A stretch of DNA of 64,000 nt, taken from the NCBI GenBank assembly GCA_027625915.1, contig JANTQA010000075.1:1426001-1490000 (forward strand), in the 5' to 3' direction. The notes beneath the pieces are model-generated. The model saw nothing but the letters and a program-made list of their open reading frames with translations, ran no database searches and had not been told where the DNA came from. The stretch is from Anaeramoeba flamelloides (Eukaryota > Metamonada > Anaeramoebidae). This document shows positions 13,101-25,469 of this stretch, in pieces (position 1 is the stretch's first letter; every line of letters starts with the position of its first letter). The translations under genes were made by a program, and so were the position numbers.

Positions 13101-14429
13101 TAATAACATTTCAAATTCCAACAAATACAACTAATTGAAGTATAGAGATTAAATAAATTGAATTTTAATAGAAGTTTAAAAAATGTTTATGTATGAAATT
13201 CAGATCAAATAAGAGATCCTTTTATCTTCTTTAAGGTTTTAAAAAAGTTGTTTTCTGTAGAAAAAATATATGTGTGCTAATTTCAAAAAAAATCAATAAA
13301 ATATGGAAAGGGTAAAAATGATTTTTTAAATAATCAAATGCAGTTAATGTTTTCAATTATAATTGAAAATTTGTCGGGAATAATTATATTTGAAAACAAA
13401 TTTTTATGATCAAAAAGAAATAAATAATCAACTATTTCCACACCTAAAAAATATCATATAAAATTGTGATTTGAAACTTTTAATATCTTTTATTCGGGTA
13501 ATATCTTGTACAACATACAAACCAAATCAATTATTATGAATAATCAATTAATGATAAATAATAATTTCTGATTTTTAAACGCTTAGAATCGCATTCAAAA
13601 TGCTAAGAGGGTTTTACAATAGATTTTATCACTCTTTTTTTGGCCAAGGTTTAGACATCCCTTATAATCTCAAATAAGTTAATAGCATTTGAAATGAGAA
13701 TTTTAAATTGAATTGTTATAAAAAGAGTTCAAGTTATTGAATTAATAAATAATTATCTTTCGATTAAAACTATATTATTAAAAATGAGGGAAAAATATTT
13801 ATATTTAAAATAGTTCAAATTCTTAATTATTCAAAAATAGTCGATTCTAATGAAATATTTGACAGTGGCTTTTTAAAACCCTTTTATGATATTTTATGTA
13901 ATTACATGGAATGTTAGTGTGGTGTGAGTAGTATGTTAGGGAATTTGGGCTTTTATTTTTACTATAATAATTAATATAATTAAGAGAAGAATTTACCCGG
14001 ATCACTTGTTTTGAGGATAAAAAAAATCACTTAATATTGGTGGTTAAAATTGGGGTATGTACAATTTTTTATAAATATTTAGTATTCAATGATTTCAAAT
14101 TGATTTGATTATCCACAGTTTAATTTATTAAAGACTACCAATTGCAAAATATTTTTTTTTGATTTTTACTCTCAAAACCTTTCAAAAACTCTTATAACCT
14201 TTTAAACTGGTGAAATTAATCGAGAAATTTTTCAAAAATACAAAAAAATTAATTTAACTAATTTCAAAATTTGTCCTATTTTCACAATTAATAATATGTC
14301 CAAAAATTATCTTAGCAAAAACCATAAAAAAATCAAATTCAAAAATATTTTTCACCATTTAACAAATTCTTCTTATATTTTTGTGATTTCGATTAATTGT
14401 CAATCGAAATTTATCAAAAAAAAAAAATT
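10195..14429. other. Gene-poor region upstream of the phosphatase gene
   Basis: No complete gene was found. A short exon-like plus-strand stretch lies at 11177-11251 after a GTAG acceptor. About 10980-11110 is an inverted, diverged copy of sequence at 36565-36740 and 39760-39950. The rest is A/T-rich and unrecognised. Confidence 0.4.
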
Positions 14430-15840
14430 GAATTTTTTTTTTGAAAAGTTTGTCTAAACATCATTAACTTCTTAGTTTTAATGGATTAAAGAACATCATA
14501 CTTTACTGGAAATTTTTAGGGGATCTTTTTACAACCAATTTACCCTAATTTCTACAAAAATAATTTATTCATTACTAAGATATTTTAATATCATATAGAA
14601 AATTTGTTTTATCAATCGATTGCCATTCAATCGCAATATATATATATATTGGTTTCCAAATTGATGTTAAATTAAAAAAAAAAAAAAACTTGAATTTATT
14701 TTTCATTATAGAATTTCACAGTTTTTTTAACACAAATAATATTTTAAATTCAATTATTTGACCAATATTTTGAGTCAGATTAATATTTGATTTTTTAATA
14801 TTTATTTTCAATTTTTTAATTTTTGACTTTTCAGAATCTAGACATAAAATAAACTATATTATTGAATAAGAGAACATATATCAAATATTATTTTTCAAAG
14901 ATCTCGATTAATTTAGATTGAAAAATTCAATTTTTATAAATATATTTTTCAAATTTTTATCCAATTACAAAATTCAAAAAAAAAATTCTTGACTTCTGGA
15001 GATCATTATATTATCTTTCAAAAATATATAAAAGTCAATCTTTTTAGATTTTTTAAAGTTATAGTGCTGATTACTTTATCTATTAGAAAAGTTTTTTTTA
15101 GTGATTTAATTTGAATCTCTTAATGGACTAATCTATATTAAATTTTTTTAGGTAACTTTAATAGAGATTGAGAAACATTTTTGCCAATTACTTAGATTGA
15201 AAAACCCTGTTTATTTTCAATATTAAACAGATTTCTAAATAAGGATTCCTTATTTAGAAATTGGTCAAAAATTTTTTTAATATAGACTAGTCCCTTAAAT
15301 GAAATTATTTTACAATTTTTTTTTTTTTTTTGATTTTCAATTATTATCTATTGATTTAATTGATGTTTTATAAAATTATTCAAATTAAAAATTTAATTTT
15401 GGCCTAAAGAAATAAATTTCATTTTTCTCTTAATTAGATATTTATTGAAATATTGACTGAAAAAATAAAATCAAAATTTCTCATTATTGTACTTTTTTTA
15501 ATTGATTTATTTATCATAAAATTAGTAAAATCAAGTTTGAATGTTATTATTAATAAACCAATATATTAAATTTTGAATTACTATAAATAATAAAATTTTT
15601 AATTTAAAAAAATAAAAAAAAAAATAAAAATCTTTAAAAATTTATCGTTAATTTTTTTCCAAGATCAAAAAAAAATTAAACAACATAACTAATTTATCTT
15701 TGGACTATTTGGGCTTTTTGTTATAATTAAAATTTGGATTAAAGACAAATAACAAAATAAATTTATTAGTGTACCAATATCATTTTAAATCTTTTATTTT
15801 AAACTTGATGAAATTTAGTTCAATACAGGGTGCTAAGGTA
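14430..15840. repeat. Dispersed ~1.2-1.4 kb repeat, copy 1
   Basis: It shares order and sequence with 26005-27265. Landmarks are the start GAAAAGTTTGTCTA, then CATACTTTACTGGAAATTT, TTTGGCCTAAAGAAATAAAT, and a shared right end AAACTTGATGAAATTTAG followed by GGTGCTAAGG. Copies are clearly diverged by point changes and short indels. This copy carries the MITE at 15120-15298. No open frame of note; class unknown. Confidence 0.75.
15120..15298. mobile_element. TTAA-flanked MITE, copy 1 (nested in a repeat)
   Basis: A 179-bp element bounded by TTAA at both ends. The left terminus reads TGGACTAATCTATATTAAA and the right terminus, on the other strand, GGGACTAGTCTATATTAAA, an almost perfect terminal inverted repeat. 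The interior has no coding capacity. The sister of the host repeat (near 26690-26710) lacks the insertion. The second copy is at 39402-39580. TTAA duplication with short inverted termini is typical of piggyBac-type non-autonomous elements; that class is inference. Confidence 0.8.
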
Positions 15841-16163
15841 TTTTTTCGGGTATACAGATAGATATTTCCTTTCAAATTAGGAAGATGATATCATTACGAT
15901 TATTAATACGGGGTTAAACTCGATAATATTTAATACTTAATTTTGTAAAAAGATGAAGAAAGTGCTTTTGTAATGTTTTTTTTCTGAAAAATTTGAAATT
16001 TAGTTTTATGCAAATTCGTGAATTGGAGATTAATATTAAAAAAAAAAAAAAAATGAAAAAAAAAAATAAAAGAGTCAAGAGGAACAAAATAAAAGAGTAA
16101 CTAAATAAAAAAAAATATAATTATTTAGTAATTAAGCAACGAATTTTCCGCGATCATTAATTT
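15841..16163. other. Short intergenic stretch
   Basis: A-rich homopolymers downstream of the repeat and beyond the 3' end of the two-RRM gene. Nothing else seen. Confidence 0.5.
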
Positions 16164-17218
16164 TTAGTTTTTGTTCTTTTCGTCATTATATGAAGACTTT
16201 TAATATATTAAGAATAATAATAGAAATAATAATTTGAGAGTTAATTATAAAAAAAAAAAAAAAAAAAACAAAAAATGTAAATATTAGAAAAACAATTAAC
16301 AAAACCAAACGATTGGAAACAAATTAATACGATTCAAACGATTTAAAAATAAATTAAAAAAGAGAAGAATTATCTTACCCCATAAGCAATCTTCACATAA
16401 ACAATTCTTCCCCCAAGTTTAGTTTCATTAAATTCCAAAGCTTTATCTCTATTTGCAGTGTTTTCAAATTCGACAAACCCAAATCCACGGGACTTCCCAT
16501 AAGGATTTAAAACAATCCGAGAATTTTTTGGTTTCAATTCTTTAAAAGCTTCAATTAAATCTTGATCAGTCATTGAAAATGGAATATTTGTAATAAAAAT
16601 AGAATTTTTATGGAAATTTTTTGGTTCTGATTTTGAATATCTATTCTTTTTATAGGGATAAAATACTCTTCTTTGGTTGCTATAAATATTTTCATTATAA
16701 TAATATGGATTAAAATTATTAAACCTTCTTTGTGTTTGATAATATTGAAATCTTTCTTGTTGCTGTTGCTGTTGTTGTTGTTCAAATTTCTCGGTTTGGT
16801 TATTATTTTGTATTTCTTTCTGTTTTTCTGTGTTTTCATTGCTTTGTTTCTTTTTTTCATTTTCATTTTCATTTTCATTTTCATTTTCCAGATTATTGTT
16901 ATCCATTCTTTGTTGTTGATAATTATAGTATTCATTAGAATTCTGATTATGTACATAATTGTAATTTGGGATTCTTTGGTTTGGGTAATTATAGAATAAT
17001 TGGTTCTTTTGTGGATAAAAAGTTAAACCCATTTGATAATAATTCATCATTTCATAATATTTAAGTGGATCAGTATAAGGTATATTAAACATTGGGAATG
17101 GTTGAATCATTTCTCTCTAATGATTTTGAGATTGAGAAGAGAATAAGAGAAAGAAAAAAAAATAAAGATCGTTGTATTTTTAGTAACAAAAATAACAAAG
17201 AAAAGATAATGATTTTGG

Positions 17219-17252
<34 letters not shown>

Positions 17253-17994
17253 GAAAATGAAAAAAAGCAATTAAACAAAGAACAAAAAAAAAATAATGTG
17301 ACAAAATTACATAAGGAACAAAATTTTTCCTTCTTGAATAGTTTTTAGAATAATGATAATTGTATTTCGGGTTTTTTCTTCTCTTTGCCTTGTTTGGATC
17401 GGCATATTCAACAATTATTTCTCTTCCATCAACCATTGTTTGATGCAGTTCTTTAATTGCTAAATTTGCTTCTTCAGTTGTAGACATTTCAAGAAAGCCA
17501 TACCCTAAGCTTCTTTCACCCCTTTTAACAATATTTACTGATTTGCTAATGATTTTGAAAGCGTTTTTTGTTTTTATTTTTTTTGAGAGAATGAAAAGAA
17601 ATTTGATGTAATGAAAGAAAAAAAGAAAAATCAGCAAAAATTTTTTTAAAAAGTAAGAAGAATAGGCTTATTGTGATGAAAAGACAAACATTTCCCCATA
17701 TTTACTAAACGCTTTAGTTAAAGATTCTTCAGTTGAATTAAAAGATATATTTCCAATATAAAGTTTAGTTTGAGGTTCTTTGTTTTCAGTCTTTTCGGTT
17801 TGTTGGTTTTCTTTTGGGTTTTGCTGAATTTGTTCTTGCTGATTATTGTTTTGTGTTTTATTTATTGTGTTTTGTTCATTTTCGTTTTTTTCATTAGCTA
17901 CTTTTTTTGTTTCTTTTTTTTCCTTTTTTGGTTGTACTTGGTCTGTTTGTTTCTTTGTGTTTTGATTTTTTTTCTCTTGATTTTCTTTTTCCAT
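16164..17994 (-). CDS. RNA-binding protein with two RRM domains
   Basis: Four-exon model: 17994..17690, 17545..17311, 17116..16379 and 16196..16164, giving 436 residues with all phases consistent. Donors are GTTTGT, GTAATT and GTAAGA; acceptors are CATTAG, CATTAG and AAAAG. RRM1 spans about residues 77-150, with RNP2 LYIGNI at 78-83 and RNP1-like LGYGFLEM; the first join gives KYGEIKSVNIVKRG, as expected between the strands. A Tyr/Asn/Gln-rich linker holds an EN-dipeptide run and eight glutamines. RRM2 is at about 352-426, with RNP2 IFITNI and RNP1 KSRGFGFVEF. It should bind single-stranded RNA; target and process are unknown. The last exon is least certain: reading through the third donor gives Val-Arg and a stop at 16370 instead. 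Confidence 0.85.
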
Positions 17995-20293
17995 TCTCTT
18001 GTGCTTAACAATAAAAAATGAGTATTACATTCTTGGGTTTTTTTCCAAATGTCAAATACTTTAAACCACAAACCAAAAACTTATTGTCCTATTCTTTTAA
18101 TACAAATTTTTATCAAACAAATGAGTCCTAAATCCCTGTTTATAAACTTTAGACTTTTTTTTAGAATTTATGAGTAGGGAGATGATAAAGTTTGTTTAAA
18201 TAAGTGTAATAAAACTCTTTTCAAAAGTGGATCAGAGATAATAGACAAACTTTAGTTGAACTAGTTTTAAAGCCACAATATAAACTTTTTGAAAAAGACT
18301 TTCACTTTGTAAACCAAGAATAGTACAAATTCTTTGGACATTATCACAAGAAGTTTTAGAATTAAAAGTACAAAAAATTGTAATGATTATAACTTTACGG
18401 AATGTATAACAACAATTTTTGTTCATTAAGACAAAATTAACCCAGAAGGAATAAATAGATTTTGTTTACTATTATTTTCCAATAAAAAATGAAAATTTTT
18501 ATTTCAATTTCCAAAATGAATATTAATTAATTAACATAAACAAATTAGAATAGGAAAAATTTTGTCTTAGAGGTAACTAAGCAGGTTTATTTTATTGCCT
18601 AAAAATATCATTTTTACAAGATTAGTTAAATCGTTTAAGGATTTTCAACTAATAATAAACAAGAAAAATATTTTGGAAAGTGAACGATAAATTTTCATTT
18701 TTTAATTGGAAAATAACATTATTTTGATTATCTCAACTTCAAAGGAATTCTATTATTAAAACCATTTCCCCAACTAAATATATTGGTGTTTTAATAAAAA
18801 TAAAAGTGGAAATTTTATTGTTATGATAAATTTACAAACTAATTTAAAAAAAGGAAATCACACAATTAAGAAAATGAAAAAATTCAAAAAAAAATAAAAA
18901 AAAAATCATTTATTTCTTGTTTTTAACAGTAACATTTTGATAGAATTAATTATTTTTTACTTGGTTTTATTTTTAATTTTGAATAGTGAAAACTTTTATT
19001 TGGAAAATTTTCGAGAAACAAATTACAAACCATTTTTGGTATTATTTGCTCACTCAGTATGATATATAAAAAAATTGTGTTTCAATTTAATGGATATTTT
19101 TCAATTTTTAAAAAGGTGAAAATCAATTCACAAATAGAGTAACAGAGGATATTTTGTTTTTCAAGTTTCAATAGTCATGGGAACTTGAAAGAAAGGTGTT
19201 GTGTATATTCTAAGAAACACAATTTACAAGAATTAGGAAGAAAACCCTGTAAAACTAGTATATAAGAACTATTATCATTTAAAAATAAAATGTAATCTTG
19301 CTGGGATCAAAATTTGTTATATAGATATATATACAATTAATGATCTGTTTTATAAATTGAAAGGTTAACCTTATTGAAACAAATTATAAAGTTGAATCTA
19401 TGTTTTATTATCAAAATTAGGCATATTTTCAATTTAAAACAGAAATAAGTAACCGATATTTTAATTCATAATTAAGTCAAATCTTGAAAATTTAAAACAT
19501 ATTTTTAGTTTTATATTGAAAATTATTTAGGTTTATTTAAAAAAGTTTTATTATGTTAAAATTGTAAATTCTTAAATACTTGATTCAAAAAATCAACCAA
19601 TAAAATAAACTGGGGTAGAGGTGATTAAAAAAATTGAAATTTCATCGAAGTACATACAATCAAAAACATTGAGATTAACCCATAAAATTATCAATGAAAT
19701 TTAGATCGCTTAAAGCTTAAAATATTGAATACCGTTAAGTTTGTAAAAAGTCATTTTGTAGTTTTCAAATACAAAAAAGAAGTTGAAAAAAAAATTCTAA
19801 ATTTTGAAAATTGTTTTTAAAATGGCCATTTGATTTTACTCACAAGAATATTTCAAAGGGTTTAAGTATAAATATAGTTAAAGAAATAAAATTAGTTAAA
19901 TATTTTTCTCATTATAAGGAATTGTAAAAAAAAAATATTATCACTAAACACAAAACATTTTTTGGCTTATTGATTAAAGATATCAAATCTACCAATTAAA
20001 ACCACTTTGGTAAATTCTGAAATCAAAAAAAAAAAAATTCTGAAAATTAATATAGAAAATAACTGCAAACAAAAATTATTTTTGATATTAAACATTAAAA
20101 TCATAATTATTTTTAATCATTTAAAATATTTTAAGGTATTTTAATTTGATTAATATGCTTGATTCTTATAAATTTTTACAAAATCCAACAAAAGTGTTTG
20201 GTCAAAAAAAAAAATACCATCAAAATTATGAAATTTAACTGCAAAATTTTGAAGAAAATATCCAATGGTACAAAAAAAAACCAAAATCAAAGT

Positions 20294-20327
<34 letters not shown>

Positions 20328-21908
20328 CACATACATGACAATTTTTTTGATTTCTTTAAAGGAGTTTTAGATGCGTGAGCATCAGGCAATTTTTGTTTGT
20401 CTGATATATATTATAATCAAAACACAAAAAAATTAGGTATGCTGATCTAATTTCTAATTGGTAAAAAATTAAATTTTGATAACTTTTGTTCCCCAACTAG
20501 TAATTATTTTTCTAAAATAATTATTTTTCTTAGTATTAAAAGAATTTTAATTATCAAGAGTTTTAAAGGTAAAACCTTCAATGTATTTTTTTGATGTTTT
20601 CTAAATAGAAAATCAAAATATTTTCATTGATTTTATTGTAAAACCTTACACTTAAATGGGAAAACGATGAATTCCCATTTTTTTACAAGGCGATAAAGGC
20701 AATTACTTACTATCTGTATATAATTTTTTTCCCAGTTGTTTTTAAGTTTTTTAGTTTGTATTTGTTCACATCTGAGAAAGGAAAAAAATGATTTCAAAAG
20801 AATTTCAAAATTTTTTCAAAAAATAAAAAATAATAAAACAACGAATGAAACAAAAACACATGTAAAAAATGGAAAAAACATGATTTTATAAGTTTTTCAT
20901 GATTTTAAAACGAAAAATTGTTCTATCTGTGATAATTATAGATAAACAAAAGAAAGTTATAATAAAAAATATTTTCTATTTAATTTATAATTTCTGGATG
21001 GGATGTTATAATAATAATTTAGATTTAAATTCTGAATCAAATTCTCTTGGGGTCTTCAAATTTTGGTTTTTATTTATTAATTTCAGAATTTATAATCGGG
21101 TTATAATTATTTGATTCGGGATCTAGAAACAATATCCTAATTTAAACAATTAACCTCAACCCGAGAATCTTTATATTTATATTTAAAATGGGATTAAATT
21201 TAGGATAGTTTTAAAAATAATTTTAATTGAATAAAAAATTGAATTTCATAGTTCGTTTTATATAATTTCTCGGTTTTTATGATTTGACAGTGAGTAAATA
21301 ATACAACCAAAATCTAATATATTCGAAGATTGATGATAATTATAGATCCTTTGGAAATCCTCAAAAATCATATTGTGACATGATCTCATTGAGTCCTATT
21401 TTTCTATTGATAATATCACCAAAGTTTTTAAGTATAATTTATATTCTTGAACAATTGAGAATATAAAAAATAAAGAAATATTAAATAATTGAAAGATTAA
21501 GATCAGACAACTGTTTTATGATTTACAGAACAAAAAATCAAATCAATAACGTGTTTAATTCAGCTGTTGTGATAAAAAGAAGTAACAAAAGTTTTAAAAG
21601 GTGTTTCTCAAATGTTTCAAAATAGTGAACAAAACAGTTTGTCTGAGAGATTGTCAGAATAATTGGTTTCTATTTTGTTTTCATTGTAATGACAAAAAAG
21701 AAAATTGTACTACCTATTCCCAAAACCAATAAATATATTCGAACTAATATTTTATGGGTGTTGAATTAGAAAATCAAATAAATTAACTTTTATATTTTTT
21801 TTACAACCTCTTTCAGACAAAAGGTGATCACACAAAAATTAATTCAACTAAAATTAAATTATCTTCTTTCACAGAATTTCACAAACAAAAAAATCATTTT
21901 TAAAAGAA
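17995..21908. other. Intergenic region between RRM gene and SPPL3
   Basis: Mostly A/T sequence with a TA microsatellite at 20303-20327. One protein-like minus-strand frame at 18232-18426 is listed separately. No other supported gene. The last ~150 bases would be the 5' flank of SPPL3. Confidence 0.4.
18232..18426 (-). CDS. Possible exon or small ORF, unknown
   Basis: An ATG-initiated frame of 64 residues with balanced codons, including SCDNVQRICTILGLQ and LFQKVYIVALKLV, which looks helical and amphipathic. It lies about 240 bases upstream of the two-RRM gene on the same strand. The helix pattern loosely recalls cyclin-fold proteins, but no diagnostic motif is present and I make no family call. 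It may be a last exon of a gene further upstream, or chance. Confidence 0.22.
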   Translation of the reverse strand: MNKNCCYTFRKVIIITIFCTFNSKTSCDNVQRICTILGLQSESLFQKVYIVALKLVQLKFVYYL

Positions 21909-23216
21909 ATGTTTTTAGGACTAATTTTAATCTTTCTAAATGTTCTCTTCTGCCTAATTTATGCATCCAAAAAAAGCTATATACGATGGTTTAAAGAAAA
22001 CAAGGGTCTCTCTCATGAGCAACAAATGAGGGATCCACCGTTTACCATAGCCAATGCATTAATTTTTCCTGTTGTTGCTTCAATTTTTTTAATTGTCTTA
22101 TTCTTTTTCCTCAAAAAGCTGGAGATTTTGCTGGTGATCTATATGATTACCATTTCATTCACTTCGTTAACACTGAACCTCAAATTTGTTCTTGATGAGA
22201 GGTTTGGGAAGCAAACATTAACAATCTTTAACAAAACGATGAGCAAAAGCAAATTTTATTCAACAGCAATCACAGTTCTTTTGATGCTTTGGTGGGTTTT
22301 TAAAAGCGACACTTGGCTGATCAATAACATAATTGGCACCTCTTTAATACTTTTGATCATCACAGTCGTTCGTATTGACACAATACGCACTGTTTCAACA
22401 CTCTTTGTCTTATTGTTGCTCTATGACGTCTTTTGGGTTTTCGTTTCTCCTTACTTCTTTTCAGACAATGTAATGGTTAAAGTTGCACAATCATCGGGTG
22501 CAAATTTTCAAGACAAAACAAGCCTACTAACGAAAATTATTCCAAATTTTCTTTTGAAAATTCTCCCAAACACATTAGAGATGCCCATAAAACTGATTTT
22601 TCCAAAAAGCTTTTCAAAGAACTCTCAAGTTTTTATGTTAGGTCTTGGCGATATTGCAATACCAGGCTTTTTGCTTTCGTTACTTTGGAGAAATGATATG
22701 TTTTTAAAACACACCCAAGATCCAAACCAAATTGGAAACGGAAACGGAAACGAAAGTCAAAAACAAAATAACAGACAGTTGGCCACAATTCACCAAAGTA
22801 ATTTAAATCAATTAGAAAAAGAAATCCAAAAAAAGAATGAACACAATTTGACATTAGAAACAAACGAAGATCATTTTAATCAAAGTTCTTCATTTGTTCC
22901 CAAACAAAAGTTGAGTGACTTAAGGCACTCAAATCATTTTTTAATAATGCTAATTACATATTTCATTTCCCTATTTTTATGTTTTGCAATTGCTCGGATA
23001 TCTGATTCACCTCAGCCAGCTTTGTTATATATAGTCCCGTTTATGCTAGCTGTATTGTATTGGCGTGCAAAAAATGATGAGAAGCTTGCATTGTTATGGA
23101 AAGTATCCTTAGACGAAATATTTAGTAAAAATTTCAATCCAAATACTAATACGAATAGTAATAATGATAATAATAATAATAATAATTTAAACGGAATGAT
23201 AGAATTGGATATTTAA
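21909..23216 (+). CDS. Signal peptide peptidase-like intramembrane aspartyl protease (SPPL3 type)
   Basis: Single-exon gene, 435 residues, ATG at 21909. A polytopic GxGD aspartyl protease of the presenilin/SPP superfamily, which cleaves type II transmembrane proteins within the bilayer; animal SPPL3 acts in the Golgi on glycosyltransferases. Catalytic motifs are in the expected order: YD at residues 172-173 (LLYDVFWVF), GLGD at 245-248 and PAL at 370-372 (QPALLY). NVMVKVA after the first motif, the ALIFPVVAS...FFF segment and the longer stretch between NVMVKVA and the KLIFP/GLGD block favour SPPL3 over SPP proper. About nine hydrophobic segments are visible. A hydrophilic Asn/Gln-rich loop (~275-340) between GLGD and PAL is longer than usual, and the C-terminus is an Asn tract. 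No signal peptide or N-terminal luminal domain, as in SPPL3. Superfamily certain, subtype likely. Confidence 0.93.
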   Translation: MFLGLILIFLNVLFCLIYASKKSYIRWFKENKGLSHEQQMRDPPFTIANALIFPVVASIFLIVLFFFLKKLEILLVIYMITISFTSLTLNLKFVLDERFGKQTLTIFNKTMSKSKFYSTAITVLLMLWWVFKSDTWLINNIIGTSLILLIITVVRIDTIRTVSTLFVLLLLYDVFWVFVSPYFFSDNVMVKVAQSSGANFQDKTSLLTKIIPNFLLKILPNTLEMPIKLIFPKSFSKNSQVFMLGLGDIAIPGFLLSLLWRNDMFLKHTQDPNQIGNGNGNESQKQNNRQLATIHQSNLNQLEKEIQKKNEHNLTLETNEDHFNQSSSFVPKQKLSDLRHSNHFLIMLITYFISLFLCFAIARISDSPQPALLYIVPFMLAVLYWRAKNDEKLALLWKVSLDEIFSKNFNPNTNTNSNNDNNNNNNLNGMIELDI

Positions 23217-25469
23217 AATAAATATATATTTTTTTGTTTTTGATTTCTATTTTGATTTTTGAGAAACAAAAATAAAAAAGTCTTTTAACAAAATAAAGTC
23301 TTTTTAAAAAAGTACGACCAAAAAAGTTATAAAAAAGGATCTCTAAAATACTTTTTTTTTTTTAGAAAACTAAATTAAGATTCAAATACTTCTAATGGCT
23401 GTATCTGTTTAGATACTCTTTGAATTGGAAGTCTCAAATTTAGTCACTTCAAAGTTCTCTCTTTAACAGATTGGGTTGTTCTCTATCCAACCCATATCAA
23501 TAAATCCGGATCTCTAAAATACAAGACAAACTTCAAAAGAACTATTTTTCGAGTTATATTAAGGGAATAGGTACATTTTACCATTTTGAAAAATATAAAT
23601 TGCAACAAAATTACTGAAATTTGATTGTTTGAGTGTCACTAGAAATTGAAACTTTGAAACCAAAACACTGCTCTCGGCTATTCTATTTATGAAAAGAAAA
23701 AGAACCGAAAGTAAATTAGAGTTGAATCTTTAATTTAATAATTTTTAGATCATTTTTTTTTTTTGATTAGAGAAAATCTGAAACTCTTTTCTAAGGGTAG
23801 AGCTCATTAAAGCCAAAAATATTTTTTTTTTGAAATTACAAAACATTCACATTTATAGGATCATCTTGATAACAATAAAAAAAAAAAAATCAACCTTTAA
23901 TATATGAACAATTTTCAATAATTCACACTGAAAAAAGAGGAAATTTTTAGAATAAAAAGTTACAAAGAGCGAAACTCTATTTTCAGTTTAAATCTATTCT
24001 TGTAATATATAATTTTGAAAACAATTATACCAGTTTCCAAGTGTTTTTCTTTAGTATTTTTTGAGATCCCAAACTTTTTTTTTTTTATTTTTCAAAATGA
24101 ATTTATTTATATTGAAAGAATCTTACAATAATCTTCCCTTTGTCAAATTTATTGGGTTATAAATCAATCACAAATTGAATTAAATTGATTGAATGCTGAA
24201 AAAGAATAATTTGTTTCAAATTGAAGAAATTTAAACCATTAAAAATATCAAACAGTAATAGATTTTTTTTTTTCTCATTAATTTGAATTTTTACTACACT
24301 TGCGCAAAAAGTGAAGTCTAATATTTTAAGTTTTTTTTTATTAAATTTGTCATTTTCCCAAATACTAAAAAACTAAAACTCTGTGCCCCAATTGGAGAAA
24401 GGTTTCTTCACAAAAACTTGGTGTTTCTAATAGCAAAAAATTCAATTTAATAAAAGAATAAAAATGTTTGGGATTGTTTTCGTTTTTTGATTTCTGATAA
24501 TTATTTTCAATTTTTGAATTTTTTTTTCAACACCAAACATTTTTATTATTTATAAATCGAATTTTTTGCTATTAGAAACCCCAAGTTTTTGTGAAGAAAC
24601 CTTTCTCCCTTTGGGGCACAGAATTTTAGTTTTTTAGTATTTGGGAAAATGGTAAATTTAGTAAAAAAACACAAAATATTAAGTCATCACGTTTCGCTCA
24701 TGTGTATTGAAATTCTTTCAAACTTTTTTTTTATCATTTTTATAATTGGGAAACTTTGAAGCTTTTTTTTTTGTCTAAATTTGTATTCTTGAGATACTGT
24801 TTATTTATTTTTTGTTTTTTCAAGATTTTTTTTAAATTAAAATATAATTATTGTTTTTTTGATTTAACCATTCCGCTCTTGTGCCTTTTTTTTTTATAAA
24901 ATTATTTAACCATAAGATCCTTAGAATTGTTTTTTTTAAAAGTTAATTTTTTGTTTTTGATTACTCAAATTCTTTTTTTGTAATATTTCAATTTTGATAT
25001 TGAAGATTGAATTTTTTCAGAATTTTTATTTTTTTATAATTGAGACCCAAACTTGTTTTTGTTAATTGAATTTTTATAATTGAGATCCTTTTGAATTTTC
25101 TTATTAAGTTATTTGAATTTTTTCAACTAAAAAAATTGCAATACTATTTTTATAGAAAAAGACACTCCTCGGATTTGGAGAATTGTCACATTAAGTACCG
25201 AAACCGTTCTAAAATAAAACTACAGAAATGAAAAAAAAAATTAAAAAAAAAAAAAGAAAAACTAAAAAGTGGTAAAAAAAACATGAAAAAGAAAGTAATT
25301 ATTTTTTTTATAAATAAATCATAAAATATGGTTTTATTTCTTTTGTAAATAATTTTTTTTTTTTTTTATCTTTACAAATCATCAATTCTAGAAATTTATC
25401 TAACAGCTAAATAAGTAAATCCAATTGAAATAAGTTGACCTTTTATAAAGATTATGACCATGAAACACA
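23217..25469. other. Convergent intergenic region, SPPL3 to cytochrome b5
   Basis: It separates the 3' ends of two convergent genes. It holds the fold-back at 24270-24720 and two similar GGATCTCTAAAATAC motifs at about 23338 and 23513. No coding signal. Confidence 0.5.
24270..24720. repeat. Fold-back palindrome, ~450 bp
   Basis: Arms meet near 24500. The left arm has AACTCTGTGCCCCAATTGGA and GGTTTCTTCACAAAAACTTG; the right arm has the complements AAGTTTTTGTGAAGAAACC and TTTGGGGCACAG. Pairing is very good over ~115 bases near the centre and fades outward. Non-coding. Confidence 0.8.

Noticed and set aside
16570-16999. Extra frames overlapping the RRM gene's Asn/Gln/Glu-coding repeats
   Set aside because: Produced by GAAAAT and CAA codon repeats read in other frames or strands.
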